From Trema orientale (lineage: Eukaryota > Streptophyta > Magnoliopsida > Rosales > Cannabaceae), in the NCBI GenBank assembly GCA_002914845.1, contig JXTC01000214.1, positions 444,378 through 508,377 of the forward strand: DNA of 64,000 nucleotides. Reading direction: 5' to 3'. Under the pieces are notes generated by a model that saw only the letters and a program-made list of their open reading frames with translations, was not told the origin of the DNA and did no database searches. Below, one piece after another: positions 47,688 through 60,280 of this stretch (the stretch's first letter is position 1; every line of letters starts with the position of its first letter). The translations under genes were made by a program, and so were the position numbers.

Positions 47688-48148
47688 TGGGAGTTAGATT
47701 TACGAGTTCTCTTGTGATATACACATTTGTTATTTGGTATCAATAAAGTGATGGTTTTCTTTTATACTCTGAATTTATATTTTATTTTCTTTCTATCTGC
47801 TGTTTTACATAAAGTTGCGGTTTTGCATAAAGAGAAAGACTAAGGTTGATTCGTTGGAATCATAAAGCAGGATCAAATGGAAATAGGCATATAAGATCAC
47901 TTTTCGTGTAATTTCCATGCCACATATCCATACTTGATCTGTGTCATTGCGTGTATTAATTTGGTAATCATTGATGGGTTTAGTTGCCTACCTAAGTGCA
48001 ATGAAGGCCGCTTTGGTTCCATATTGATGTACAAAATGGTTCAGATTGTCTTAAGGGGTAATTTCTTAACAGGCAGCAATAAAGTGCGCACTCAAGTTTT
48101 CATTATATAATTGTCTAAGGAAAAACTTATGTAGCCCAAGTGGGAGAT

Positions 48149-48212
48149 TGTTAGGTTACTCGTGTAACCTAATATGTGGGCCACAGTTTTTATATCAATT
48201 ATATAATATAAG
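48149..48212 (+). repeat. 3' LTR of copia fossil 1, first 64 bp only
   Basis: Begins right after the polypurine tract and matches the first 64 bases of the 5' LTR exactly, including the terminal hairpin; then the N gap begins. Confidence 0.9.
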
Positions 48213-48730
48213 NNNNNNNNNNNNNNNNNNNNNNNNNNNNNNNNNNNNNNNNNNNNNNNNNNNNNNNNNNNNNNNNNNNNNNNNNNNNNNNNNNNNNNNN
48301 NNNNNNNNNNNNNNNNNNNNNNNNNNNNNNNNNNNNNNNNNNNNNNNNNNNNNNNNNNNNNNNNNNNNNNNNNNNNNNNNNNNNNNNNNNNNNNNNNNNN
48401 NNNNNNNNNNNNNNNNNNNNNNNNNNNNNNNNNNNNNNNNNNNNNNNNNNNNNNNNNNNNNNNNNNNNNNNNNNNNNNNNNNNNNNNNNNNNNNNNNNNN
48501 NNNNNNNNNNNNNNNNNNNNNNNNNNNNNNNNNNNNNNNNNNNNNNNNNNNNNNNNNNNNNNNNNNNNNNNNNNNNNNNNNNNNNNNNNNNNNNNNNNNN
48601 NNNNNNNNNNNNNNNNNNNNNNNNNNNNNNNNNNNNNNNNNNNNNNNNNNNNNNNNNNNNNNNNNNNNNNNNNNNNNNNNNNNNNNNNNNNNNNNNNNNN
48701 NNNNNNNNNNNNNNNNNNNNNNNNNNNNNN
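48213..48730. other. Assembly gap (518 N)
   Basis: Starts inside a 3' LTR that would need about 437 more bases, so the gap length is compatible with the missing LTR plus some 80 bp of flank. Near-identical LTRs are a common cause of such gaps. Confidence 0.99.
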
Positions 48731-49538
48731 TTCTATATTTATTAATTCTTAGAAAATTCCCTAATAAGAATTTAACAAACGTTTAACAATTAAAATGGAT
48801 CATTATTTAATTACTTCGAGTTAATTACTTAATAATTTTAATTTATATTTGTGAAAGAAAAAGTAAAAAGGACTTTTTATTTCTTTATTTGAATTAATTA
48901 TTGGGAAAAATTTCTAAAAATGGTCTGTTCCATTTCGTAATTTTAGTAAGAGGCCTAAGTTATAAAAGGGTGGGTCTATTAACACTCTCCGTCTACTTTC
49001 TTCACACCTAATGTTAAGAATTTTTTTTATTACTAGAAGAACCATTGATAAAATTACGTTTAAATATATAGACTGAAATCAATTCTCTTCACACACATCT
49101 TCAAAAATAATTTTTTAAAAAGAAAATTCGCACCGCTTTCCTAAACCAAATTCGCAAAATAAGATCATGAGCAAATCTTCATTGAATTTAAAAAATAAAA
49201 CAAGATTCCACCAAAACATTAGATAAATAAATAAGAACAATACGTGTTAATTTGTTTTGCATCTTTTCTTGTGATCATTCCTAATTGATTAAAACCTTTT
49301 CTCTAGCTATAGTTGCTTCTAATAAACTCTGTCTCATGCTATTTTAAATTCATTCTAACACAGTATATAATAAATATGAGGCTTGAGTCTTTTGAAAATT
49401 AAGAAAACATTGTAAATCAAAATTAAAACCCAAAAATAGTATTCAAACAAAAATAGCGAGGGTTCACGATTTCTATTTCATTGGATGCTACAAGCAATTG
49501 ATGTAGGAAAGGCATGATATAGTTTTGATGGCCAGAAT
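48731..49538. repeat. Segmental duplicate, copy A (keeps the empty insertion site)
   Basis: Aligns along its length with 53443-54159 (for example TTAGAAAATTCCCTAATAAG/ATAGAAAATTCCCTAATAAG, AAGTAAAAAGGACTTTTT, AAACAAGATTCCACCAAAAC). Copy A has about 90 bp (around 48922-49013) absent from copy B. The sequence runs on past 49538 (GGCCAGAAT then CTTATTATTAGC) where copy B is interrupted by LTR fossil 2. Non-coding. Confidence 0.85.
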
Positions 49539-50702
49539 CTTATTATTAGCTCTAATTTGAAACCTTCAAATACGAAGAAGGAATGAAATAATTTTGAAGA
49601 GATGCCTGCAATATGAAGTGAAGAAGTCTGAGAAGATGTATATATATCTTTTTGATGAAGATAATAAATTAACTCACAAATTATATATTTTTATAGAAAC
49701 TAAAAATTATTTATAGAGATATTTAGATCGAGCATCACCATCTTCTTTAAAATCTTTAGGGTAAAATAGGGTTGAAAAGAATGAAAGGGAATAAAGAGAA
49801 GGATAGGTAGGAAAAATGTGAGAGGAGTGGGAAGAGAAAAGACAACTAGATTAAGAGATAATTTAGGAAAAATTAAGAGTGTAGAAAGTAGTAGTTATAT
49901 TTTAAATTTTAGTTGAGGGTATGGTTTTAGAAATAGTATGGAAGAGTAGACAAATGAGTGACAACAGAATCCCCGTTATAAAATGAGAAACTAGAACAGA
50001 TGATAATAATATAAACAATTACCCTATTATCCTTTTTTTCCCAATATTTCGAGTTCTTTGATATATTTTTCAAGTGTTGTTTAGCTACGAAGCACTTGAA
50101 GATATTGCCGAGTCAGATAGGAGTTTCTTCCTTACAAAGACTATAACTTCCAGTTGTAAATATTCCAAGCATTGCAAGCATGAAAAATATTCTAGAAAAT
50201 TTGTATTTATCCAAGAAGTTCAAATATTTATTAACTCGACAATTTTATCCTCTTCAATCACTTTGTTAGTGGAGGGAAATAAGTGGTTGATGGCACCCAT
50301 AAGAAGATATGATAATACTTTATCTGTGTATGTAGAGTAACTATCTAGCACGTAGAAGAAAGAGAACAAAGAACGAAGAGAGAAGAAAGGAAAGGGGGTC
50401 CACATTTTTGACACTCTAAAATAAGAGGATACATCTCTGCAAGAATTATATAAATCTTAGTAGTCTACTTAACTTGAAAATTTGGAGTCTTTGTTTTAGG
50501 TCATAATTATCAAATTGTATGGTTTATAAATTAAATAGTTTGCGATAAAAGGATCATTGTTACAACAATTTCATAATTTAAGGTATGTAAATTAAAAATT
50601 TAGACGTCAAAGTGGTATATAATTCAGTAGCTATTAAAGTAAATAATTAACCATTTTTTAACGAATCTTATCCAATCACACGTGTGATTCAGTTTTATTC
50701 AG
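49539..50702. other. Continuation of copy A; no gene
   Basis: AT- and purine-rich. An open stretch of 88 codons at 50074-50340 lacks any recognisable domain. CTTATCCAATCACACGTGTG near 50670 resembles CTTATCCAACCACGTATG near 53131, a second sign of duplication between these regions. Confidence 0.4.
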
Positions 50703-50775
50703 TAGGTATTTTTCTTTAATTTGTAATAAGAAGAAATAATTAGTTAAGTCCGACTTTTTTCAAAAATAAAAAAAC
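50703..50775 (+). mobile_element. SINE 3' fragment, copy 3
   Basis: TATTTTTCTTTAATTTGTAA, then TAATTAGTTAAGTCCGACTT and an A-rich tail match the 3' bodies of the SINEs at 13430 and 36508. The tRNA-related head is absent and I could not find a target duplication. Confidence 0.6.
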
Positions 50776-50984
50776 TCCCCTATTTTATTTTAGTTTAAGC
50801 TAAGAGCTCCAAACATCATAGAAAAAATAATTAATTAAATAGCTACAGGTGTTACTTGAGATTTAGTTGTTATAGATTGTTCGGGATCGAACCTTGTGTT
50901 CTTATTAATTAATAAAACCTGTGATTAATTAAAACAAAGCAAATAATTATTGAGATTAAGGTTAGATCATATGGTGTACACAGA

Positions 50985-51385
50985 AAGGGCCATCACAATA
51001 CATGCCACATGTCGAAGTCCTAGTGGGCAGTCAAGATAGAATACGATACTTCTCATAGCGTCCTTGCCACGTCGATGATTATAGAAATGACTTGCTTAGT
51101 GTACGCAGATGTAAGAATTATCACAACACTGTCTACGTGTCGAAATCTTGATGGGCAGTCGATATAGAAAATGTCACTTCCCACAGCGTTCTTACCACGT
51201 TAGCGGTTGTAGGGATAACGTACTTACAATATAATAATAATAATAATAGCGTAATAATAATGTAAGTGTTATCACAATGTTGACGCTACGTATCGAAGTC
51301 ACGATAGGCAGTCACAATAAAGAACGACACTTCCCACAACGTCCCTGTACATAGGCGGTTGCAGGGATAACTAGCTTACGGATTG
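50985..51385. repeat. Three imperfect tandem repeats of about 118 bp
   Basis: Each unit runs ATCACAA - GTCGAAGTC/ATCGAAGTC - GGCAGTC - ACTTCCCACAACGT - CACGT/ACAT - GCGGTTG-AGGGATAAC - CTTAC. Units begin near 50992, 51120 and 51271; an AAT-rich insertion separates units 2 and 3. Confidence 0.75.
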
Positions 51386-53098
51386 ACAATAATTATATAA
51401 TAATGCGGTAATAATAAAAGGGTCTAGTTGACGGAGGTGAATAAACCGACCATAATATCAACTAGAAGACAAACAAGAAAATAAAGGGGTTAGAAATAAT
51501 AAAAATAACAATAATAATAGAAATAATAGGAGAGGAATTGTGAGAGAACACGAGATCGCAAACTTGTGCCACAGGCCAAGCACAGAGTTCGAAGAGAGTA
51601 GCTCGGAGCCCACAAATCACTGAAATGCAAGGGTTAGAAATTGTATACAAAGAAGCTTGTTGTACGAGTTAATAGAAAAAGTGACATAGAAATAATGAGA
51701 TAATGGAAATATGATACAAAAGTAGTTGGATGATAATAAGGTAATATAAACTTGAATATTAAGCCTATAACATGCAAGGAAACTTATAGAGCAAGTTAAT
51801 AGAAAAGGTGATATAGAAATAATCAAATAGTAGGAAAATGATATAAAAATAGTAGAATTATAGAGAAGTGGTATGTGAAATATAATGGGCCTAGAGTATG
51901 CAAGAGAAATTAATAGAACAGGCCAACATATGAATAAGAATCAAAGCCCCACAACTCCACCGAATGGACTAAAACCATAAATATGTATGTGTGAATAATT
52001 TTATATAAGTGTGTGATGATTTAATAGTCAAACTTGTGTATATATATGTGTGAAAACATGCTAATAAAGTGAGAAGAATACATGCACAATACCAAGAAGA
52101 TCCCGTGACCCATGAAAGACTAATTGCATGTAAATAAGATACAAATATATATGTAAGAGATGAAGAGGTAGAAGTTACGGATTGAGTGAGAACTCCCAAA
52201 GCTGAGAGAGTAGGATGGTGGAGGTAACGTTGATGATTGGAAACGAAAGAAGTGATGGTGGTGTTGGATGATAGCTACGGGTGCAACGAACAAGAGAGAA
52301 AGAGATAGAAAGAGAGAAAACTTGAGGGCCTCGGATATGTATAAGAGCAAGAGAAAGAGATAGACCGGTTGAAAGCAAATAAAAGAGATAATATTATTGA
52401 TGGAGTTAGGAACTGAATGATCGTTACAAAATGAAGGAGGTACCCTTCTATTTATAGGCAAATGATGCCTTAGCTTGGAATACAAGAGAATGAGGTGTCA
52501 AAACCTTATTGCCCAAGTTTGCTTAATGTACAAGTGCTTCTCTTGTAAGTTCTTAGTCTACAAGAGCTTCAAGCTATAAGTATTTGTGACTTTAGAGGTT
52601 TCCAGAAGTTTTTAGAATCATAGGGTACCTTGCCCTTGAAGAAAAAGAGCTTGTCTTACAAGTACATAAACTACAAGGCCTTTGGGCACAAGTAAGAAGC
52701 CTCTAGAAGTCTCTAGAAAGTGGAGGAGCTTGTACTTGGAGGTTGGCAACTTGTACATGAAGGAAGGAGCTCCAAAATGACTTGTAGTTTGTGCTTGAGT
52801 GATATATAGCTTGATATTTGATGACATGTAGTTTGGGCTTGGATGAAATAACTCCAAATCAGCTCGTACAGTGCATAGTTTAGAGCTTAGATGGAAACAC
52901 TCCAAACGACATGTAGTTTAGACCGTGCTACATGTAGCTTAAGCGAGCTTAGTTTAGGCTGGTAATCCTTGTACTTAACTAACACTAATCCATGTCCTAA
53001 GACTAATCCAAAAAATTTGGAAAACCCCAAAACATAGATTTACTAAAATGGTTCTTTCGTCGTAAATTTGATTTGAAATTTTTATTTTTGTTATTACA
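51386..53098 (-). other. Possible LTR-derived segment with a minus-strand promoter
   Basis: Read on the minus strand, 52457-52448 is CTATAAATAG followed by a pyrimidine-rich leader (CTCTTTCTCTTGC, TCTTTCTATCTCTTTCTCTC), a layout typical of plant LTRs and Pol II promoters. 52560-52950 is built from short degenerate phrases (CTCCAAA-GACTTGTAGTTTG-GCTTGGATG). No terminal TG/CA pair with a matching 5-bp duplication could be established and no protein domain follows, so it may be a solo-LTR fossil or something else. Confidence 0.3.
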
Positions 53099-53442
53099 TT
53101 CTCCTTTTCTTAAAGAATCCTTATCCAACCACGTATGATTCAATTGTATTTCTTTATAACAAAATTAAATTTTGTAATATTCCACGTGCAAAGTGTGGGA
53201 GACACTGATGGAAGTTGTTAAGAAGTAAAATTCAAAATTTTGGCAGAAATACAATTGTTGTCTCAGTGACAAGTGAGTTTGGAGTGAGAAAAGAATAGGT
53301 GACTTTTATAAAATGGTTTGTTTGGGAATTAATGGGCACTTGTTTTCAAAACTAGAAGTTACGAGCAGATAAGTGACTGATGAGGGCATCTTTTGATTTT
53401 TTTTTTGAAAAGTAATACCCCACTTTTTAAAAAAAAAATTAT

Positions 53443-54159
53443 TTCTCTATTTATTAATTCATAGAAAATTCCCTAATAAGAATTTAACAAACATTTAATA
53501 ATTAAAATAGAATATTATTTATTTACTTCGAGTTAATTATTTAATAATTTTAATTTATATTTCTGAAAGAAAAAGTAAAAAGGACTTTTTGTTTCTTTAT
53601 TTGAATTAATTATCGGGCAAAATTTCTAAAATGGTAAGAAATTTTTTTATTACTAGAAGAACTTTTGATAAAATTACGTTTAAATAAATAAATTGAAATC
53701 AATTCTCTTCACACAAATCTTCAAAAATAATTTTTTTCTAAGAAAAATCACACTCATTTCCCAAACCGAATTCCAAAAATAAGATTATGAGCAAACCTTC
53801 ATCGAATTTATAAAATAAAACAAGATTCCACCAAAACACAAGACAAATAAATAAGAACAATACGTGTTTGTATTGCATATTTTCTTGTGATCATTGCTAA
53901 TTGATTAAAACCTTTTCTCTCTAGCTACGATTGCTTCTAACACAACTCTATGTCATGCTATTTTAAATTCCTTCTAACACAGTAAATAATAAATATATGA
54001 GGCTTGAGTCTTTTGAAAATTAAGAAAACTTTGTAAATCAAAATTAAAACACAAAAATAATATTCAAACAAAAGTAGCGAGGGTTCACGTTTTCTAATTC
54101 ATTGGATGCTATAAGCAATTGATTTAGGTAAGGCATGAAATCGTTTTGATGGCGAGAAT
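53443..54159. repeat. Segmental duplicate, copy B (interrupted by LTR fossil 2)
   Basis: Counterpart of 48731-49538, offset about 4.7 kb. It ends GGCGAGAAT exactly at the TG of the next LTR; AGAAT (54155-54159) is the presumed 5-bp target duplication. Confidence 0.85.
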
Positions 54160-55537
54160 TGTTAGGTCCAAGGTGTTGACCTGTATTGGCAAACAATTGG
54201 CAAAAATAATAAACTCAAGTTGTTGTGAGAAAACTAACAAGTTGTTGCAACAGGTTTGCTGATGTTGTAAAATACTTGTTGCAACAGATGTACAGGATTG
54301 CTCGCAACGAATTTGTACAGCTGAAAATCAAATTTTGGAAACTTTTTGTTCTTGCTTCCTTTAGCCTAATTTTCCTTATTAAACATTTCTAGAAGGTTAA
54401 TAGAGATTATTGCTGATGGAATTTCGTGACTAAGCATGGCCTAATTAATTGAGATATTTTATCTCAATTTTCCTTTGATTAAGTTTCCAAATTTAGATTG
54501 ATTCTTACTTATTATTGCCTAAAATCTTGACTAATAATTATTGACAGGTGTATAAGCAGAATCATGATCATATTTCCTCCATTATGGTGCAGAATATATC
54601 CTCATTAAATTAATGTTATTAATTTGATGAGCTGTCAAGATTTTCAGGCAGAATCTGTTGCAACAGATTGTGCTGTTTTTGAAAAGTTTTCTTATTTGAT
54701 TTTGATTGACTCTAATTAATTGTGAAATCAATCTTTGTCTTTAAGGAAAGATTTTACAAGTATAATAGAGTGATTTTAGAGCCAAAATCGTGGATAACTT
54801 CTCTCAATGTACCTGGACACTTTTAAGGGACAATTCATTAAAGCTGTTGTAACAGATTTTAGACTGTCCAAATAAGGAATGACAACAGATTTTGTGGCAA
54901 ATCATTCTTTTCTTATTTTCAGCCTTTTCACACCAAGGAAGCACGAAATTGGGGCTGGAAATTCATCTATAAAAGCTCACCAAGTCCAAAGGATTTGTAT
55001 GCACTTCATTTGAGAGAAAATACTCTTTGAGAGAGCTTTTATGTAAGGCATAGAGTTTGTTCTATTGCTATTGTGAGACTTAGAGAGCTTTAGAGTTTTC
55101 TAGGTACTTTGTTTGAGTACATCTTATTCTTCGAGAGGAAGAGCAACACGTCTTCGGGAGGAGACAGATCCGGACCAGTGAAGGGAGTTCACGTGTGAAG
55201 GATCAACAAGACGAGGGGTCTCGCTAAACAAGATTGGTAGAGTTGTTACAACACATTGCGGCAATTGAAAAGAGGGAGTCTTTTATTGCGTTAGTCAATT
55301 GGTGTTTGTAATGTTGATACTTTACTAATTTATTTAATCTCTGGGCATAGTCCCGTGGAGTAGGAGAGGTCCAAACCACGTTAAAAATGTCTTGTGTTCA
55401 TCTCTTTATTTTTTATGTTCTGTTGCAATATATGCACTCGTTGTTGCAACACATTTTATCCGCATGTTACAACATAATTAATTAATTATTAATTTAATCA
55501 ATTAATTATTGTAATATTTAACAAAGTAGATCTTTCA
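54160..55537 (+). repeat. 5' LTR of fossil 2
   Basis: 1378 bp, from TGTTAGGTCC to ATCTTTCA, ending two bases before the primer site. It contains four exact GTTGCAAC octamers and several variants. Confidence 0.9.
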
Positions 55538-55605
55538 ATTGGTATCAAAGCGGAGTCACTTAAATATTAGTGAGATTTTGGAATTTTCTGATCTATTTTT
55601 TTAGT

Positions 55606-58600
55606 ATGTCTATCTTGAATGAAGGAGGTTCAATATCTCGTCCACCATTATTGAACGGGACCAATTATCCGTACTGGAAATCCAAGATAAGGGCGTTCAT
55701 TCGAGCTTTGGATATTAAAGCATGGAGATCGATTCTTACTGGATGGTCACATCCTACAATCAAAGCTGATGATGGAACCATTTCATTGAAGCCATAAATT
55801 GATTGGTCCCCTCAAGATGATCTGTTGGCCAGCTACAACGCTAAGGCCTTACATGCCATTTTTAATGGATGTGATGTAGAGCAAATCAAGCTGGTCTCCT
55901 CATGTGAAACTGCAAAGGAGGCATGGGAAATCCTTCAAACAAACTTTGAAGGATCAGGTGATGTTAAGCGTAATAAACTCACTTTTCTCACTCCTAGATT
56001 TGAGGAATTACGTATGGAAGAAAATGAAACTTTGTCTGGATATTATACTAAATTGTGTGATATTGCTAACGAATCTTTTGCTCTTAGTGAAAAGATCCCT
56101 GAATCTGTAATGGTTAGAAAGATTGTCAGGTCTCTTCCAGATCGGTTTCAGCCAAAGATTGTTGCAATAGAAGAAAGTAAAAATCTAGACATAATGAAGG
56201 TGGTTGATTTGATGAGTTCTCTACGAGCTTTTGAAATGAATTTGAAAAGCAGGAGAAAGGAGAAATCAATTGCTTTCAAGACAATACAAGAAAGCGTGGA
56301 ACCCTCAAATGAGGAAAATGATGATGATGATGAACTTGCCCTACTCACCAAAAATTTCAAGAAATTTCTGAAAAATGTAGGCAAAAATTCAAAAACTAAT
56401 TCCTCTTCCACCAAAAATACGAAAGGTAAGACTTCTTCCAAATATGTCGATTCTTCAAATAAAAAAGTTATTCAATACAGGGAATGTGAGGGATATGGGC
56501 ATATTCAATCAGAGTGTGCCAACACCCTGAAAAGGAAATCAAAAGCCATGACCACTACCTAGAGTGATGAAGAATCTGATGAGAGTAAAGAAGAATACAT
56601 GGTGAGTAATGTTGCTCTCACTACCTCCTTGTTTTATGTCTCACGGTTTGTGTTGCAGAAAGATATAGATTCTGTTGCAACAGAAGGTCTGTTATAACAC
56701 ATTTGTTGCTGAAGGTGATGTCGCAACAGATTCCGTGAAATCGGATGATGTTACAACTGAAGTTGGTTGAGATGGTGATGAATCAGAACCTGACGAGGAT
56801 TCAATTCGAGTGGCATATCAAAAAATGTACACTCAATGGTTAAAGGTATGTGCTGATAATCGACTTTTGGTAAGTAATAACACTGCACTTATGAAATCCA
56901 AAGATAGAAAATTGAAAGAATTGTGTGTTGAACTTGAAAGAACTCAAAAAGAAGTGAAAATGTTGAGTTCAGGAACTAGAAAGTTAGATCACATTCTGAC
57001 AACTGGAAAATCCACTAGAGACAATAGCGGATTAGGCTTCAAAGGTATGAGATCTAACTCTGAAACAGTGTTTGTGAAACCAACTGCATCTGTTGCAACA
57101 ACTTCACAGTCTGTCGCGACCACTTCACGGTCTGTTGCAACAACCAGTAAGGCCATTGTTCATTCAAATCCGAGAGGTAAGACCCAAAAATGTGTCCCTG
57201 TTTGCCACTTTTGTGGGGTTAAAGGTCACATCCGACCAAGATGTTTTACAATGATGAATTTTTTTGAGGATAATTATTTGAACAAATCATTTATTTATCC
57301 ATCTCAAAGAAAAACACCCATGCCCAAAATTGATTTGCAAACAAGCTCTAAACAAGTATGGGTAAAGAAATCAGATGTTAAATGTTTTGTTACTTTTAAA
57401 TATTTAAGAACGTGTGCTACTAACCCATGGTATTTTGATAGTGGCTGTTCTAGACATATGACAAGTAATCAAGATATTTTGACAAGTTACAAATCTATGA
57501 CAAGAAGAGAAGTCATTTTTGGAGATGGAGTCAAGGGAAAAGTTCTTAGTAAAGGAACTTTAAACGTTGATGGGATACCAAGATTGAAAAATGTGCTTCA
57601 CGTAGATATACTTAAAGCTAATTTGATTAGCATAAGTCAAATTTGTGATCGCAATTTTTTTGTCAATTTTACTCGTGATGAATGTTTGGTTTTGAATCAC
57701 GATGGAAATTATGTTTTGAAAGGATATAGATCTGTTGACAACTATTATACTTTGGTTCAATCAGAAACATGTCATAATGTTACTAATAATAACACTGATT
57801 TATGGCATGAAAGACTTGGGCACTTAAACTTTAAAACTTTGAAAAGAATTACAAGTGCAGGTCCTATTCGTGGTTTGCCAAAACTTGACAATCAGTCACC
57901 TGGTGTTTGTGGACCATGCCAACATGGAAAACAGTTGAAGTCAACACACAAAGTGATCTAAAGCATCACAACATCAAAGGTCATGGAACTGTTACACATG
58001 GATCTGATGGGTCCAGTGCAAGTCGAAAGTATTGCAGAACAAAATGGTGCTATAGAGAGAAAGAACCGTACCTTGCAGGAAATGGCCAGAGTCATGTTAA
58101 ACAGTAAGAAACTATCCAAAAGACTGTGGGCTGAAGCAATAAACACGGCATGTTACACAATTAATCGTGTCTATCTTCGGCCAGGTACGAAAAAGACTCC
58201 CTATGAAATTTGGAAAGATAAGAAACCTAACCTTGGTCATTTTCATGTTTTTAGATGTACTTGTTACATCTTAAATGATAGGGAGCATCTTGGCAAATTT
58301 GATTCTAAGAGAGACACTGGGGTCTTTCTCGGCTATTCTAATAACAGTAGAGCTTATCGTGTATACAACATGAGAACACAAACTGTTATGAAATTGGCCA
58401 ATGTTGTTATTGATGACTTCAAAGATTTTGCAGAATTCTCGAAAGAGACAGAAATTGATAGCTTTACTGATGAAGCTGTACAGAGACCTGATCAGACTGT
58501 TGCAAAAATACCCGATCCTGTTGCAACATCAGCTCCTAATGTTGTAACAGATTCCTTGCAGGAACAAGCAGGGACATCGGATCAGAATGCTTCTTCTGAT

Positions 58601-60280
58601 ATCTTGACTGATCCAATTCAAAAAGAACCATCAACAAGAGTCAAGAAAAATCATCCGACAGATCTTATCATAGGTAATTTTGATGATAACATGGTTACAA
58701 GAAGGAAAATGTATGTGAATTTTGTGCAGCATGTGTGTTTTACTTCTTTGATTGAACCAAAGGATGCTAAGGAAGCTTTGTTGGATGAATTTTGGGTGAA
58801 ATCTATGCAAGAAGAACTTGAATAGTTTTCTCAAAATGATGTGTGGACACTTGGGCCTCTAGACCCAATCACACAAATGTAGTTGGTACCAAATGGATCT
58901 TTAAAAATAAAACTGATGAATTTGGTAGCATCATAAGAAACAAGGCAAGGTTAGTAGCACAAGGGTACACACAAATTGAGGGAATTGATTTTGAAAAAAC
59001 CTTCGCACCTGTTGCTAGGTTAGAGTCAATCAGGTTGTTACTTGCAATAGCATGTGTGATAGGCTTCAAATTGTTTCAAATGGATGTTAAATCTGCCTTT
59101 TCCAATGGTTTTTTGAAAGAAGAAGCTTATGTTGAACAACCAAAGGGATTTGAAGATCCACACATTTCTAATCATGTTTTCAAATTAAAAAAGGCATTGT
59201 ATGGTTTGAAACAAGCTCCAAGGGCTTGGTACGAAAGATTGACAAATTTTACGGTTGAAAAGGGATACAAAAGGGGAGGAGTTGATAAAACACTTTTCAT
59301 CAAACAGTTTAGTTCTGGGATAATCATTGCTCAAATCTATGTTGATGATATAGTGTTTAGCTCGACTTCTAACTCTAAAGTGCATGAATTTGTTGAACAA
59401 ATGCAGAAAGAATTTGAGATAAGCATGATTGGAGAGCTCACTTATTTTTTAGGCTTGCAGGTCAAAAAACTTGAGGATGAGATTTTCATTTCTCAAGCCA
59501 AGTATGCCAAAAATCTTGTGTCCAAATTTGGGCTTAAAAAAGTCAAACATTTTCGAACCCCCATGAGCACAACACTGAAGTTGACAACAGATGAAGGTGG
59601 GGTAAGTGTTGATTTAACATTGTACAGGAGCATGATAGGTAGTCTTCTTTACCTTACTACTAGCAGGCCTGATATATGTTTACAGTGTTGGTGTTTGTCC
59701 AAGATACCAGAATAATCCTAAGGAATCCCATATCACTACTGTTAAAAGAATTATTCAATATGTGAGTAGAACTTCTGATTATGGGATTTGGTATTCTAAG
59801 GATATTAACATAAATCTTGCAGGATATAGTGATGTGGATTGGGCAGGCAATGCAGATGACAGGAAGAGCACTAGTGGTGGTAGTTTTTACCTTGGAAACA
59901 ACCTGATTTCTTGGCATAGCAAGAAACAGAATTCGATTTCCCTGTCCACTGCTGAGGCAGAGTACATTGCTGTTGGAAGTTGTTGTACACAACTTATCTG
60001 GATGAAACAGATGCTTGCTGACTATGGCTTTGATTTAGATGTTATGACTGTGTTTTGTGATAATACAAGTGCCATAAATATCTCAAAAAACCCAGTACAA
60101 CATTCTAGGACAAAGCATATAGAAATCCGTCATCATTTTATAAGGGAACTGGTTGAGTGTAAAACAATCACTTTGGAATATGTTGAAACAGACAAACAAA
60201 TTACAGATATTTTCACCGAAGCCCTTGATTTTGTAAAATTTGATTCCTTAAGGCAAGCCTTGGGAATTTGTTCTGTTTAA
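55606..60280 (+). pseudogene. gag-pol region of fossil 2
   Basis: Recognisable parts: gag N-terminal PPLLNGTNYPYWKSKIRAFI (about 55640), UBN2 gag core (about 55850-56250), zinc knuckle CHFCGVKGHIRPRC (about 57203), protease WYFDSGCSRHMT (about 57430), GAG-pre-integrase LWHERLGHLN (about 57801), part of integrase (NGAIERKNRTLQEMARVML, about 58043), reverse transcriptase ([17 protein letters not shown] about 59336) and RNase H (SLSTAEAEYIAVGS about 59940). Broken as a coding unit. Confidence 0.9.

Larger units (their letters stand above)
41871..48212 (+). mobile_element. Ty1/copia LTR retrotransposon fossil 1 (3' LTR cut by gap)
   Basis: Order: 5' LTR, a tRNA-Met-type primer site (TGGTATCAGGAGC, 42374), a long leader, gag, protease, integrase, reverse transcriptase, RNase H, polypurine tract (AAGTGGGAGAT) and the start of the 3' LTR. 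Integrase before reverse transcriptase places it in Ty1/copia. It is broken: the coding body is interrupted roughly seven or eight times. The first 64 bases of the two LTRs are identical, which hints at youth, but the gap hides the rest. Confidence 0.92.

Noticed and set aside
48148-48786. 212-codon open frame
   Set aside because: Most of it is N from the assembly gap; it is an artefact.
50074-50340. 88-codon gene
   Set aside because: No family resemblance, and it lies in duplicated non-coding sequence.
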